Position numbers and translations under genes: made by a program
Notes under the pieces: model-generated
The model's database searches: none
What the model was told of the DNA's origin: nothing
The model's input: the letters and a program-made list of their open reading frames with translations, nothing else
Shown: positions 6,831 to 13,568 of the stretch, piece by piece
Position numbering within the stretch: the stretch's first letter is position 1
How the letters are laid out: the number at the start of each line of letters is the position of its first letter
NCBI GenBank assembly: GCA_900549545.1
Contig: URPA01000030.1
Location: 1-21,954, forward strand
Length of the DNA stretch: 21,954 nucleotides
DNA from: an uncultured Eubacteriales bacterium
Lineage (GTDB): Bacteria > Bacillota > Clostridia > Oscillospirales > Oscillospiraceae
Reading direction: 5' to 3'

Positions 6831-6837
6831 GAGCAGC

Positions 6838-6856
6838 CCCCCTTTCATTCAGGGGG
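6838..6856 (-). promoter_or_regulatory. Hairpin sequestering the toxin ribosome binding site
   Basis: In the mRNA CCCCCT (6856-6851) pairs with AGGGGG (6843-6838), with a seven-base loop, covering the Shine-Dalgarno AAAGGGGGG. A second hairpin, ACCCTC with GGGGGT (6885-6866), lies just upstream and could exchange partners with it because it offers another G-run. Typical of type I toxin leaders. Confidence 0.6.
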
Positions 6857-6935
6857 CAAGAAGCTACCCCCTTTATGTAGAGGGTCAACCGCCTACCGTT
6901 ACTGGCAGCGCTGAAAGATGTTCTTTCCTGTCGCC

Positions 6936-6964
6936 AGAATAGCACAGGCTTTGACAAAATGCAA
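6936..6964 (-). promoter_or_regulatory. Toxin promoter
   Basis: On the minus strand TTGCAT (6964-6959), a 17-base spacer ending TGTGC, and TATTCT (6941-6936), with an extended -10 TG. The leader to the toxin ATG is about 100 bases. The tRNA-Arg promoter at 7369-7397 is notably similar: the first nine bases (TTGCATTTT) and the TGTGCTA block match at the same spacing. Confidence 0.55.
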
Positions 6965-7081
6965 GAGCGGGAGCGGGTGCAGCACATCGGCGCGGATATA
7001 AAAAAGCGGCTTTACCACCTGACAGAACAGGGGCAAAACCGCAATTTTTTTGAGCTTGTGCGCCAAATGTGCGCTGAATGA
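6959..7081 (+). pseudogene. Possible gene remnant, 40-codon open frame
   Basis: From the ATG at 6959 to the TGA at 7079-7081 the plus strand encodes 40 charged residues, including QERERVQHIGADIKKRLYH near the start and NFFELVRQMCAE at the end. The frame stays open upstream (RQNSTGFDK precedes) and there is no ribosome binding site, so it looks like the tail of a larger protein. I do not recognise the family. It lies across the toxin promoter on the opposite strand and could be debris of a mobile element, or chance. Confidence 0.25.
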
Positions 7082-7117
7082 AAATGAAATATTGCTGATG
7101 CAGCGTATACTTAAATC

Positions 7118-7230
7118 GTCCCGCAGGGACACCGCAATTATTCATTATTCATCAGCGAAGCGGCTTCATTCTTCATTACAAAAATCTATTCTAATGAATG
7201 ATGAATATTGAATAATGAAAAATGAAGAAT
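7118..7230. repeat. Non-coding AT-rich inverted repeats upstream of the tRNA terminator
   Basis: The small palindrome GTCCCGCAGGGAC lies at 7118-7130. TTCATTATTCA (7141-7151) is the complement of TGAATAATGAA (7209-7219), and ATTCTTCATT (7168-7177) is the complement of AATGAAGAAT (7221-7230). The composition is far more AT-rich than the rest of the window. This may be a miniature inverted-repeat element or degraded mobile DNA. No gene is seen in it. Confidence 0.45.
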
Positions 7231-7238
7231 ACAAAACA

Positions 7239-7270
7239 AAAAATCCGCTCTCTGTCGAGAACGGATTTTT
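7239..7270 (-). terminator. tRNA-Arg terminator
   Basis: On the minus strand AAAAATCCG (7270-7262) pairs with CGGATTTTT (7247-7239), followed by a further T and GTTTTG. It begins five bases after the CCA end of the tRNA. Confidence 0.75.
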
Positions 7271-7274
7271 GTTT

Positions 7275-7351
7275 TGGCACGCCGTAAGGGATTCGAACCC
7301 CTGACCTTCTGGTCCGTAGCCAGACGCTCTATCCAGCTGAGCTAACGGCGC
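7275..7351 (-). tRNA. tRNA-Arg (anticodon ACG)
   Basis: 77 nt including an encoded CCA. On the minus strand the acceptor arm GCGCCGT pairs with ACGGCGT (one G-T), the D-arm carries GCTC...GAGC, the anticodon arm is TCTGG-CTACGGA-CCAGA giving anticodon ACG, and the T-arm is AGGGG-TTCGAAT-CCCTT. Discriminator base G. It reads CGN arginine codons, with A34 expected to become inosine. It has its own promoter (7369-7397) and terminator (7239-7270). Confidence 0.97.
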
Positions 7352-7368
7352 ATTTATCAAGCCTTGAT

Positions 7369-7397
7369 ATATTAGCACAGCTTACAGAAAAATGCAA
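7369..7397 (-). promoter_or_regulatory. tRNA-Arg promoter
   Basis: On the minus strand TTGCAT (7397-7392), a 17-base spacer ending TGTGC, and TAATAT (7374-7369), 17 bases before the tRNA 5' end. Confidence 0.6.
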
Positions 7398-7437
7398 GTG
7401 TTTTTTCCAAAAAACTGAAAATAATTAGAATAAAATT

Positions 7438-7463
7438 AAAAAGCCCGCATTTGCGGGCTTTTT
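7438..7463. terminator. Bidirectional terminator after the 56-residue membrane protein gene
   Basis: AAAAAGCCCGCA (7438-7449) and TGCGGGCTTTTT (7452-7463) are perfect complements with a T-run on both strands. It ends the minus-strand gene at 7474-7644 ahead of the tRNA promoter. Confidence 0.85.
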
Positions 7464-7473
7464 AAGGCTTAGA

Positions 7474-7644
7474 TTACAGGCCAAGCGCGCCGGACACGGA
7501 GTCCACGACCTCGCCCAGGGCGAGCATCGCCTTGCCGACGGCCTTCTTCACACGGCACTTTTTCTTCGGGTGCATCACCATCGCGCCGACGCCGATAAGC
7601 ACAAGGCCGGTACCCAGGCCGATACAGATATTTTTGTTGTTCAT
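7474..7644 (-). CDS. Small membrane protein, 56 residues, unknown function
   Basis: Starts at the ATG at 7644 with a strong site (AAAGGAGG, seven-base gap) and ends just before a perfect terminator, so it is very likely a real single-gene transcription unit although short. Residues 6-24 (ICIGLGTGLVLIGVGAMVM) form one glycine-rich membrane segment. A basic patch follows (HPKKKCRVKK, residues 25-34), then an amphipathic helix ending EVVDSVSGALGL. The N-in membrane anchor with a basic, helical C-terminus resembles small YtxH-like proteins of Clostridia, but I cannot assign a family or role. Divergently oriented from the ymdB-type gene. Confidence 0.75.
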   Translation of the reverse strand: MNNKNICIGLGTGLVLIGVGAMVMHPKKKCRVKKAVGKAMLALGEVVDSVSGALGL

Positions 7645-7693
7645 ATTTTTGCCTCCTTTTACAGTTATATTACTATTATGCGCAGAAATTCCA

Positions 7694-7723
7694 TTGCTAC
7701 ATATATGTAAATTGTGGTATACT
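7694..7723 (+). promoter_or_regulatory. Promoter of the ymdB-yhaO-yhaN operon
   Basis: TTGCTA (7694-7699), an 18-base spacer, and TATACT (7718-7723) preceded by TGTGG. The GGAGG ribosome binding site follows at 7743-7747. Confidence 0.55.
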
Positions 7724-7754
7724 GATTTTGTATAAATATAGCGGAGGACTGAGC

Positions 7755-8528
7755 ATGAGCGTTAAAATTCTTGCCGTGGGCGACATCTGCGGCCAGCCCG
7801 GGCTTGATTTTCTTGAAAAAAGGCTGAAAACCTTTCAGCGTGAAAATAATATAGCGTTCACTGTTGTCAACGGCGAAAACGCCAATGTTGTCGGCGTGAC
7901 CCCCAGACAGGCGGACGCGATTTTCCGCGCCGGGGCGGATGTGATAACCCTCGGCAATCACACCTGGACGCGCACGGAGCTTCAGCCGTATCTCGACGAG
8001 CGGCGGCGCATCCTGCGCCCGGCGAACTTCGGCCCCCAGTGCCCGGGCCGGGGCATCGCCTCATATAAGACAAACTTCGGAAGCGTATGCGTCATTAACC
8101 TTATGGGCCGCTTCACGCTGGATGCGAACACCGATAACCCCTTTGTCATTATTGACGCCTGCATCGGCGATATTGAGGACAAGATAATTTTAGTGGATTT
8201 CCACGCCGAGGGCACCAGCGAAAAGCGGGCCATGGGCTTCATGCTCGACGGGAAGGTCAGCGCCGTGTGGGGGACGCACACCCATGTGCAGACCTCGGAC
8301 GCCTGCGTGCTGCCGCGCGGGACGGGGTACATCACCGACCTCGGCATGACCGGGGCCGAGAACTCCGTGCTCGGCATTGCCCCGGAGCAGAGCATCGGCA
8401 AATTCATGGGCGACCCGCCCCGCCGCTACGAAGCGGCCGGTGGAGCGGCAAAATTAGAGGGCTGCATTTTTGAGATAGACCCCGATACGGGGAGATGCCT
8501 TAACGCGGAAGGGATAAGATTGAGATGA
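7755..8528 (+). CDS. ymdB: YmdB-family metallophosphoesterase
   Basis: 257 residues. The family (TIGR00282; Bacillus YmdB) hydrolyses 2',3'-cyclic nucleotides and affects biofilm and motility programmes; it is cytoplasmic and binds two metal ions. Visible motifs: GD at 9-10, NGEN at 39-42, GNHTW at 67-71, DFHAEGTSEK at 148-157 and GTHTHVQTSD at 173-182, which together supply the di-metal ligands. The start at 7755 (MSVKILAVGD) is preferred to an upstream one at 7728 because GGAGG lies eight bases before it. The stop overlaps the next start by four bases (8525-8528). In many Firmicutes ymdB follows rny; here its partner is a YhaO-type gene. Confidence 0.93.
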   Translation: MSVKILAVGDICGQPGLDFLEKRLKTFQRENNIAFTVVNGENANVVGVTPRQADAIFRAGADVITLGNHTWTRTELQPYLDERRRILRPANFGPQCPGRGIASYKTNFGSVCVINLMGRFTLDANTDNPFVIIDACIGDIEDKIILVDFHAEGTSEKRAMGFMLDGKVSAVWGTHTHVQTSDACVLPRGTGYITDLGMTGAENSVLGIAPEQSIGKFMGDPPRRYEAAGGAAKLEGCIFEIDPDTGRCLNAEGIRLR

Positions 8529-9643
8529 GCAAAATCAAAATTCTCCATTCGGCGGATCTGCATTTGGATTCGCCCTTTGAGGGCCTGCCGGAGGGCAAGG
8601 CCGCCATCCGCCGGGGCGAGCAGCGCAAGCTCCTTTCAAAGCTTGCCGCCGTTGCCGCCGAGGAGCGGGTGGACCTGGTGCTCTTGAGCGGAGATTTGCT
8701 TGACAGCGCCAATACATATTTTGAGACCGGGGAGGAGCTTATCCGCGCCCTGGGCAGCATAGCGGCGCCCGTGTTCATTTCCCCGGGAAATCACGATTTT
8801 TATGGCCAGCGCTCGCCATACGCGCGGCTAAAGCTGCCGGAAAATGTGTATATCTTCCGCCAGAACAGCATAAGCGCCGTTGAAGTGCCGAAGCTCGGCG
8901 TGCGCGTTTTCGGCGCGGCGTTTACCGACAGCCGCTGTCAGCCGCTTTTGGAGGGCTTTTGTGCTGAGCGGCGGCAGGGGATAGCCAACATCATGTGCAT
9001 CCACGGCGAGGTGGGCGCGGCGCTCGGAAGCCCCTATAACCCCATAAGCCTTGAACAGCTTGCCGGCTGCGGCATGGACTATGTGGCTCTTGGCCATGTG
9101 CACAAGGCCTCCGGGCTCTTGCGCGCCGGGGAGACCTGGTATTCATGGCCCGGCTGCCCGGAGGGGCGCGGCTTTGACGAGACGGGGGAGAAAACCGTCA
9201 ACATCATTGAGCTTGAGGACGGCGAGTGCAAAATGCACACAAGGAGCATCGCCTCGAGAAAATACGAGGTCATGAAGGTCGATGTGACCGGGATTGACCC
9301 GCTGCTCGCCGTGCACACCCAGCTTCCCGATGACACAGTGGGGGATATCTACCGCATAATCCTCACCGGAGAGACGGAGCAGACCCCCGATGTAAACCGC
9401 CTTGACTCCGGCCTGAGCGAGCTGTTTTTTGAGCTTCAGCTCCGGGACGAGACCCGCCTGCGCCGCAGCGTGTGGGACAGCGCCGGGGAGGACAGCCTGC
9501 GCGGCGTGTTCCTCTCACGGCTCAAGGCCAGGCACGACGCCGCCAAGGACGAGGCGGAGAAAAAGACCATTGAGCAGGCGGCCCGCTGGGGACTTGCCGC
9601 GCTTGAGAACAGGGAGGAGGTAGTGCGCCATGGTGATAAATAA
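8525..9643 (+). CDS. YhaO-type DNA repair metallophosphoesterase (SbcD/Mre11-like)
   Basis: 372 residues. The N-terminal calcineurin-like nuclease domain (to about residue 240) has HSADLHLDSPF at 8-18, LLSGDLLD at 53-60, SPGNHDFY at 86-93, a CIHGEVG segment near 158-164 and LGHVHKAS near 188-195, the expected Mre11-type metal ligands. The C-terminal part is charged and probably contacts the partner ATPase. Family knowledge: SbcD/Mre11 nucleases pair with Rad50/SbcC-like ATPases to process DNA ends; Bacillus YhaO/YhaN are the closest named pair. The gene overlaps ymdB by four bases and the next gene by 14, indicating translational coupling. Confidence 0.9.
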   Translation: MSKIKILHSADLHLDSPFEGLPEGKAAIRRGEQRKLLSKLAAVAAEERVDLVLLSGDLLDSANTYFETGEELIRALGSIAAPVFISPGNHDFYGQRSPYARLKLPENVYIFRQNSISAVEVPKLGVRVFGAAFTDSRCQPLLEGFCAERRQGIANIMCIHGEVGAALGSPYNPISLEQLAGCGMDYVALGHVHKASGLLRAGETWYSWPGCPEGRGFDETGEKTVNIIELEDGECKMHTRSIASRKYEVMKVDVTGIDPLLAVHTQLPDDTVGDIYRIILTGETEQTPDVNRLDSGLSELFFELQLRDETRLRRSVWDSAGEDSLRGVFLSRLKARHDAAKDEAEKKTIEQAARWGLAALENREEVVRHGDK

Positions 9644-11549
9644 GCTCACCGCGTCCTTCGGAAAACTGGAAAACGAGAGCCTGCGCTTTCACGAGGGGCT
9701 GAACGTCATCTGCTCACCCAACGAGAGCGGCAAGTCCACCTGGTGCGCCTTTATCCGCTCCATGCTCTACGGGGTCGACAGCTCCGAGCGCGCGAGAGCC
9801 GGATATTTGCCCGATAAGCAGCGCTACGCCCCGTGGACCGGCGCGCCCATGGAGGGCAGCATGGAGCTTACGGTCGACAAAAGCCCCATCACCATCACCC
9901 GCCGCACCAAGAGCAAAAGCGCGCCCATGCGCGAGTTTACCGCCACATATACCGGCACTAACACCCCGGTGGAGGGCCTCACCTCCGCAAACGCCGGAGA
10001 GCAGCTCACAGGAGTTTCAAAGGAGGTCTTTTGCCGCAGCGCCTTTATCGGGCAGGGGGCGGTGGCTATCAGCGGCAGCCCTGAGCTTGAAAAGCGCATC
10101 GGCGCGATTGTCTCCACCGGCGAGGAGCAGAGCTCCTATACCGAGGCCGATGAGCGCCTGCGCTCTTGGCAGCGCAAGCGCCGCTACAACCGAAAGGGCC
10201 TCCTGCCGGAGCTTGAGGCGAAGATGGACGAGAACCAGCGGCGGCTTGACGCGCTGAAGTCCTCGGCCGATGAGATAAGCCGCATGGAGGAGCGCCTTGA
10301 GCGGGCAAAGCAGAACTGCGCGGCGCTCGAACAGGCCGTCACCGACAGCCGCAAAAAGCAGCGTAAGGATTCGCTTGAGCGCCTGAGCAGCGGCAGGGCG
10401 GAGCTCAAAGCGCGCAGCGAGGCCCATGACGCGGCGCTCGCGCGGCTGAGCATGAAGCGGGAGGAGCTGCAAGGCAGCCGCTTCGGTGACAGGAGCCGCG
10501 ATGAGGTGGAGGGGCAGGTTCGTGAGGATCTGGAAACCCTCGCCCATCTCAAAACAGATGTAAAGGTCAAGGCGGCGGTCGCAACGGTCATTTGCTTCAT
10601 TCTTGCCGTGACCTTCGCCGCGATATACACCTCCGCCCAGACCATACCCTTTGTTATTTTGGCGGCGCTCTTTTGCGTCGCGGCGGTGGTCATGCTGCTC
10701 AAATACTCAAAGCAGAAGCGCGCCGCCAAGGAAAATCAGGTCATTGAGCGGCAGATATTGCGAAAATACAAGGCCGCGCAGGCGGAGGATATCGCCGCCG
10801 CACTGGATGCTTACATCGCATTGTGTGACGGCTGCGTTCAGGCTGAGGAGGACGAGCAGCGCTGCCGCGCCGCCTATGAGCAGGCGCGCGCCAGGCAGGA
10901 TAAGCTTGAGAGCGAAGCGCTTGCCGAGCTGGATTTCTCCTCCGGCGAGTCGGAGGCCGCAAGGCTCGGCCGGGAGCTGACTGCCGCCAGGGCCGAGGCC
11001 GAGAGCATCTCCGCCCGCATAGCCAGCCTAAACGGCAGGCTCTCCGCCATGGGCGATCCTGTGGTGCTCAAAAGCTCCCTCGGCTGCATGCAGGAGGAGT
11101 ATGAGCAGGTTTCAGACGAGTACGACGCGATTTGCCTCGCCATAGAGACTCTGCGCTCCGCCGACGCTGAGATTCAGAGCCACTTTGCCCCGGAGCTCGG
11201 GCGCCTCGCGGCAAAATATATGAAGATAATGACCGACGGGCGCTATGAAGATGTGTTCGTCGCCCGGGATTTCACGGCCCGTGCTCGCACGGGGGATGAT
11301 GTAGTTGCGCGGGAGGCGGAGTATCTGAGCGCGGGGACGCTGGATCTGATGTATCTCGCGGTGCGCCTCGCGGTGTGCGCGCTTGCCATGCCGGAGGGGG
11401 AGAACTGCCCCCTGATAATTGACGACGCGCTTGTAAACTTCGACGAGCAGCGCAGCAGACAGGCAATGCGCCTTCTGCGGCAGATCGCAAAGGAGCGCCA
11501 GGTCATACTCTTCACCTGCCACGAGGTGGAGGTCCCGCTGAGCGACTGA
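9630..11549 (+). CDS. YhaN-type AAA ATPase (SbcC/Rad50-like) with a membrane hairpin
   Basis: 639 residues. The N-terminal ATPase half has SPNESGKST at 29-37 (Walker A in the YhaN form). A first charged coiled coil covers about 180-300. Two adjacent membrane segments follow at about 315-360 (AAVATVICFILAVTFAAIY and PFVILAALFCVAAVVMLL). A second coiled coil and the C-terminal ATPase half come next, with signature SAGTLDLMYLAVRLAV and Walker B LIIDDAL, then a switch CHE near the end. The membrane hairpin sits where Rad50 has its zinc-hook arm tip, as known for Bacillus YhaN. The protein is shorter than typical YhaN (about 960 residues). GGAGGAGGT precedes the ATG within the upstream gene. Likely acts with the YhaO-type nuclease on DNA near the membrane. 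Confidence 0.88.
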   Translation: MVINKLTASFGKLENESLRFHEGLNVICSPNESGKSTWCAFIRSMLYGVDSSERARAGYLPDKQRYAPWTGAPMEGSMELTVDKSPITITRRTKSKSAPMREFTATYTGTNTPVEGLTSANAGEQLTGVSKEVFCRSAFIGQGAVAISGSPELEKRIGAIVSTGEEQSSYTEADERLRSWQRKRRYNRKGLLPELEAKMDENQRRLDALKSSADEISRMEERLERAKQNCAALEQAVTDSRKKQRKDSLERLSSGRAELKARSEAHDAALARLSMKREELQGSRFGDRSRDEVEGQVREDLETLAHLKTDVKVKAAVATVICFILAVTFAAIYTSAQTIPFVILAALFCVAAVVMLLKYSKQKRAAKENQVIERQILRKYKAAQAEDIAAALDAYIALCDGCVQAEEDEQRCRAAYEQARARQDKLESEALAELDFSSGESEAARLGRELTAARAEAESISARIASLNGRLSAMGDPVVLKSSLGCMQEEYEQVSDEYDAICLAIETLRSADAEIQSHFAPELGRLAAKYMKIMTDGRYEDVFVARDFTARARTGDDVVAREAEYLSAGTLDLMYLAVRLAVCALAMPEGENCPLIIDDALVNFDEQRSRQAMRLLRQIAKERQVILFTCHEVEVPLSD

Positions 11550-11575
11550 GAAATTATCAGGAATCGGGGAAACCC

Positions 11576-11854
11576 ATGAAAAAATTGCTCACAATAGTTG
11601 TAATCCTCGCCATTATATTGTCCCTCTGCGCCGTGACCGCGTTTGCGGCGGGCAGCCGCTTTACTGACGCGGACGGGGACGGCGTCTGCGATAACGCCGG
11701 AAGCCGCACCTGCGTTGGTGCTTACTGCGGGGAAAATTATGTGGATGCCGACAATGACGGCGTTTGTGATAACTACGGCTCCGGCCATGGCTGCGGCCAG
11801 GGCTATGGCCACGGCAATGGCACCGGCCATCATCACGGGCATGGTCATTGCTGA
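11576..11854 (+). CDS. Small secreted Asp/Cys/His-rich, likely metal-binding protein
   Basis: 92 residues. A signal peptide covers residues 1-24 (lysines, a long hydrophobic core, then TAFA-AGS). Two near-identical calcium-loop repeats follow, FTDADGDGVCDN at 29-40 and YVDADNDGVCDN at 55-66, of the DxDxDG type seen in dockerin or thrombospondin type 3 repeats. The mature part has six cysteines (38, 46, 51, 64, 73, 92) and a Gly/His tail with seven histidines from residue 71 on, ending HHHGHGHC. Expected to be exported; calcium binding by the loops and transition-metal binding by the tail are inference. The ribosome binding site is weak. The gene is 26 bases after the yhaN-type gene, but its link to it is unclear. 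Confidence 0.8.
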   Translation: MKKLLTIVVILAIILSLCAVTAFAAGSRFTDADGDGVCDNAGSRTCVGAYCGENYVDADNDGVCDNYGSGHGCGQGYGHGNGTGHHHGHGHC

Positions 11855-11891
11855 GAAAGCTGCCCAAAATGCAGGCATAACAAAATAAATT

Positions 11892-11945
11892 GCACCCCAT
11901 TTGTCGGACAGCGTGGTACACTGAGCGGCAAATGGGGTGCGTTTT
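11892..11945 (+). terminator. Terminator after the secreted protein gene
   Basis: GCACCCCATTTG (11892-11903) pairs perfectly with CAAATGGGGTGC (11929-11940), followed by GTTTT. The 25-base loop is unusually long for a terminator, so another hairpin role is possible. Confidence 0.6.
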
Positions 11946-11985
11946 ACCGGAAGCTATTTTCCGCTCTCTATTTGTGAAAAATGTG

Positions 11986-12015
11986 TTGAAATAGGGGGCG
12001 GGTATCTGGTATTAT
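11986..12015 (+). promoter_or_regulatory. Promoter of the nhaC-type gene
   Basis: TTGAAA (11986-11991), an 18-base spacer, and TATTAT (12010-12015) with an extended TGG just before it. Confidence 0.55.
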
Positions 12016-12043
12016 AAAAAAGATGTGTTTTCATCATCAACAA

Positions 12044-12083
12044 TTTGACCGCGGGGCAGCACAGCTCCGTCTCCGGTCAGCTA
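12044..12083 (+). promoter_or_regulatory. Structured leader of the nhaC-type mRNA
   Basis: TGACCG (12046-12051) and CGGTCA (12074-12079) close a hairpin with an inner GGGGCAGC/GCTCC stem, ending about 14 bases before the GGAGG site. It resembles no riboswitch that I recognise. It may be only a stable leader fold. Confidence 0.3.
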
Positions 12084-12107
12084 AATATAATTGGAGGAAA
12101 AGAACAA

Positions 12108-13436
12108 GTGGAAGAAAAAGTGGAAAAAGGCAATGTGAAGGCCCTGCTGCCGATAGGCGTGTTTCTGGTGCTGTATCTGGGGCTGGGCATAATTTTCGAG
12201 TATGTGCTCAAGATAGAGATGGGCTTTTACTCAATACCCATCGTTGTCGTGTTTCTCATCGCGCTGCTGGCTGCCTGCCTGCAAAATAAGGCGCTGAGCT
12301 TTGATGATAAGCTCCAGCTCATGGGGCGCGGCATCGGCGATAAGAACATAGTCACCATGATTCTCATTTTCATGGCGGCGGGCATATTTGTCGGCGTCGT
12401 CGGCCGCAGCAGCGCACAGAGCGTGGCTTATTTTATTCTCTCGATTATCCCGGCAAAATACGCTGTCGCGGCGCTCTTTATCATAAGCTGCTTTGTCGCC
12501 ACAGCGATGGGCACCTCCGTCGGCACAATCACGCTCATAACCCCCATCGGCGTGGAGCTTGCGCTCAGCTCGGGCGCCTCCGTCCCGCTGTGCATAGCCA
12601 CCGTCATGGGCGGCGCGATGTTCGGCGACAACCTCTCCTTTATCTCTGATACGACCATCGCCGCCTGCAACGGTCAGGGCTGTGAAATGAAGGATAAGTT
12701 CCGCGAGAACTTCAAAATCGCGCTCCCGGCCGCAATCGTAACGCTCGTCATCATCCTTGTCATGTCACTCAGAAGCGGCATTGACAGCGTCTCCATTGAG
12801 GAGTATAACCTCATCCAGATAATTCCGTATCTGCTTGTGCTTGTCGGCGGCATCATCGGCATAAACGTCTTTGTCGTGCTGCTTATCGGCATCCTCTCCG
12901 GCTCTGTTATCATGCTCGCAACCGGCGCGACTGCGGCAACCGACCTGCTCGCCAACATGGGCAGCGGCGCTGCCGGCATGTTCGAGACTACCATGGTCGC
13001 CATCCTCGTCTCCGCAATCTGCGCGCTTATCAGCGAGTACGGCGGATTCACCGCTCTGCTCTACGGCATCCGCAAGGCCTTCAAGGGCAAGAAAATGGGC
13101 CAGCTCGGCATGGGTATCCTCGTCGGCGCAATGGATATCGCGACCGCGAATAACACCGTCGCCATCGTCATGGCAAACCCGATAGCCGCGGAGATGGCCG
13201 AGGGCTACGGCATCTCCAGGCGCAAGACCGCCTCCCTGCTCGACACCTTCTCCTGCGTGTTCCAGGGCATCATCCCCTACGGCGCGCAGATGCTCGTTGC
13301 GATCTCCGCTGCCGCTACCATGGGCTGCACGGTCTCCGCGTTTGACATCATCCCCATGCTCTTCTATCCGTTCCTGCTGTGCCTGAGCTCGCTGGTGTTC
13401 ATCTTCTTCATCCCCGATAAGGCTGAGAAAAAGTAA
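12108..13436 (+). CDS. NhaC-type Na+/H+ antiporter family protein
   Basis: 442 residues and about eleven to twelve hydrophobic segments. Family motifs include ATAMGTSVGTITLITPIGVE and MGGAMFGDNLSFISDTTIAA, the latter matching the conserved GD..S..SDTT signature of NhaC-type antiporters. Such proteins exchange Na+ for H+ or dicarboxylates/amino acids across the cytoplasmic membrane; the exact substrates are not determined. I place the start at the GTG at 12108, ten bases after GGAGG (12093-12097). A longer frame from a TTG at 12045 lacks a ribosome binding site and runs through the leader hairpin. It is a single-gene unit with its own promoter and strong terminator. Confidence 0.88.
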   Translation: MEEKVEKGNVKALLPIGVFLVLYLGLGIIFEYVLKIEMGFYSIPIVVVFLIALLAACLQNKALSFDDKLQLMGRGIGDKNIVTMILIFMAAGIFVGVVGRSSAQSVAYFILSIIPAKYAVAALFIISCFVATAMGTSVGTITLITPIGVELALSSGASVPLCIATVMGGAMFGDNLSFISDTTIAACNGQGCEMKDKFRENFKIALPAAIVTLVIILVMSLRSGIDSVSIEEYNLIQIIPYLLVLVGGIIGINVFVVLLIGILSGSVIMLATGATAATDLLANMGSGAAGMFETTMVAILVSAICALISEYGGFTALLYGIRKAFKGKKMGQLGMGILVGAMDIATANNTVAIVMANPIAAEMAEGYGISRRKTASLLDTFSCVFQGIIPYGAQMLVAISAAATMGCTVSAFDIIPMLFYPFLLCLSSLVFIFFIPDKAEKK

Positions 13437-13447
13437 AAAACTGTTCT

Positions 13448-13487
13448 AAAAGGCCTGAGTAAGCTGTGCTTACTCAGGCCTTTTTTA
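13448..13487 (+). terminator. Strong terminator after the nhaC-type gene
   Basis: AAAAGGCCTGAGTAAG (13448-13463) pairs perfectly with CTTACTCAGGCCTTTT (13469-13484), loop CTGTG, followed by more T residues. Confidence 0.92.
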
Positions 13488-13492
13488 CTTTC

Positions 13493-13521
13493 TTGCCAAT
13501 TCAGACTCTATCTGATAATAT
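13493..13521 (+). promoter_or_regulatory. Promoter of the Spx/ArsC-like gene pair
   Basis: TTGCCA (13493-13498), a 17-base spacer, and TAATAT (13516-13521). AGGAG at 13554-13558 serves the ATG at 13569. Confidence 0.6.
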
Positions 13522-13568
13522 GGTAGCATCGTTTAAAAACACAAGCACTTTTTAGGAGCGTGAATAAC

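Noticed and set aside
6757..6942. 61-codon plus-strand frame across the toxin gene
   Set aside because: It lacks a ribosome binding site and is antisense to the toxin coding region and its structured leader.
7166..7378. 70-codon minus-strand frame across the tRNA
   Set aside because: It runs through the complete tRNA-Arg and its terminator, so it is not a gene.
12045..12107. N-terminal extension of the NhaC-type protein from a TTG
   Set aside because: No ribosome binding site, and the segment overlaps a leader hairpin; the GTG at 12108 has GGAGG correctly placed.
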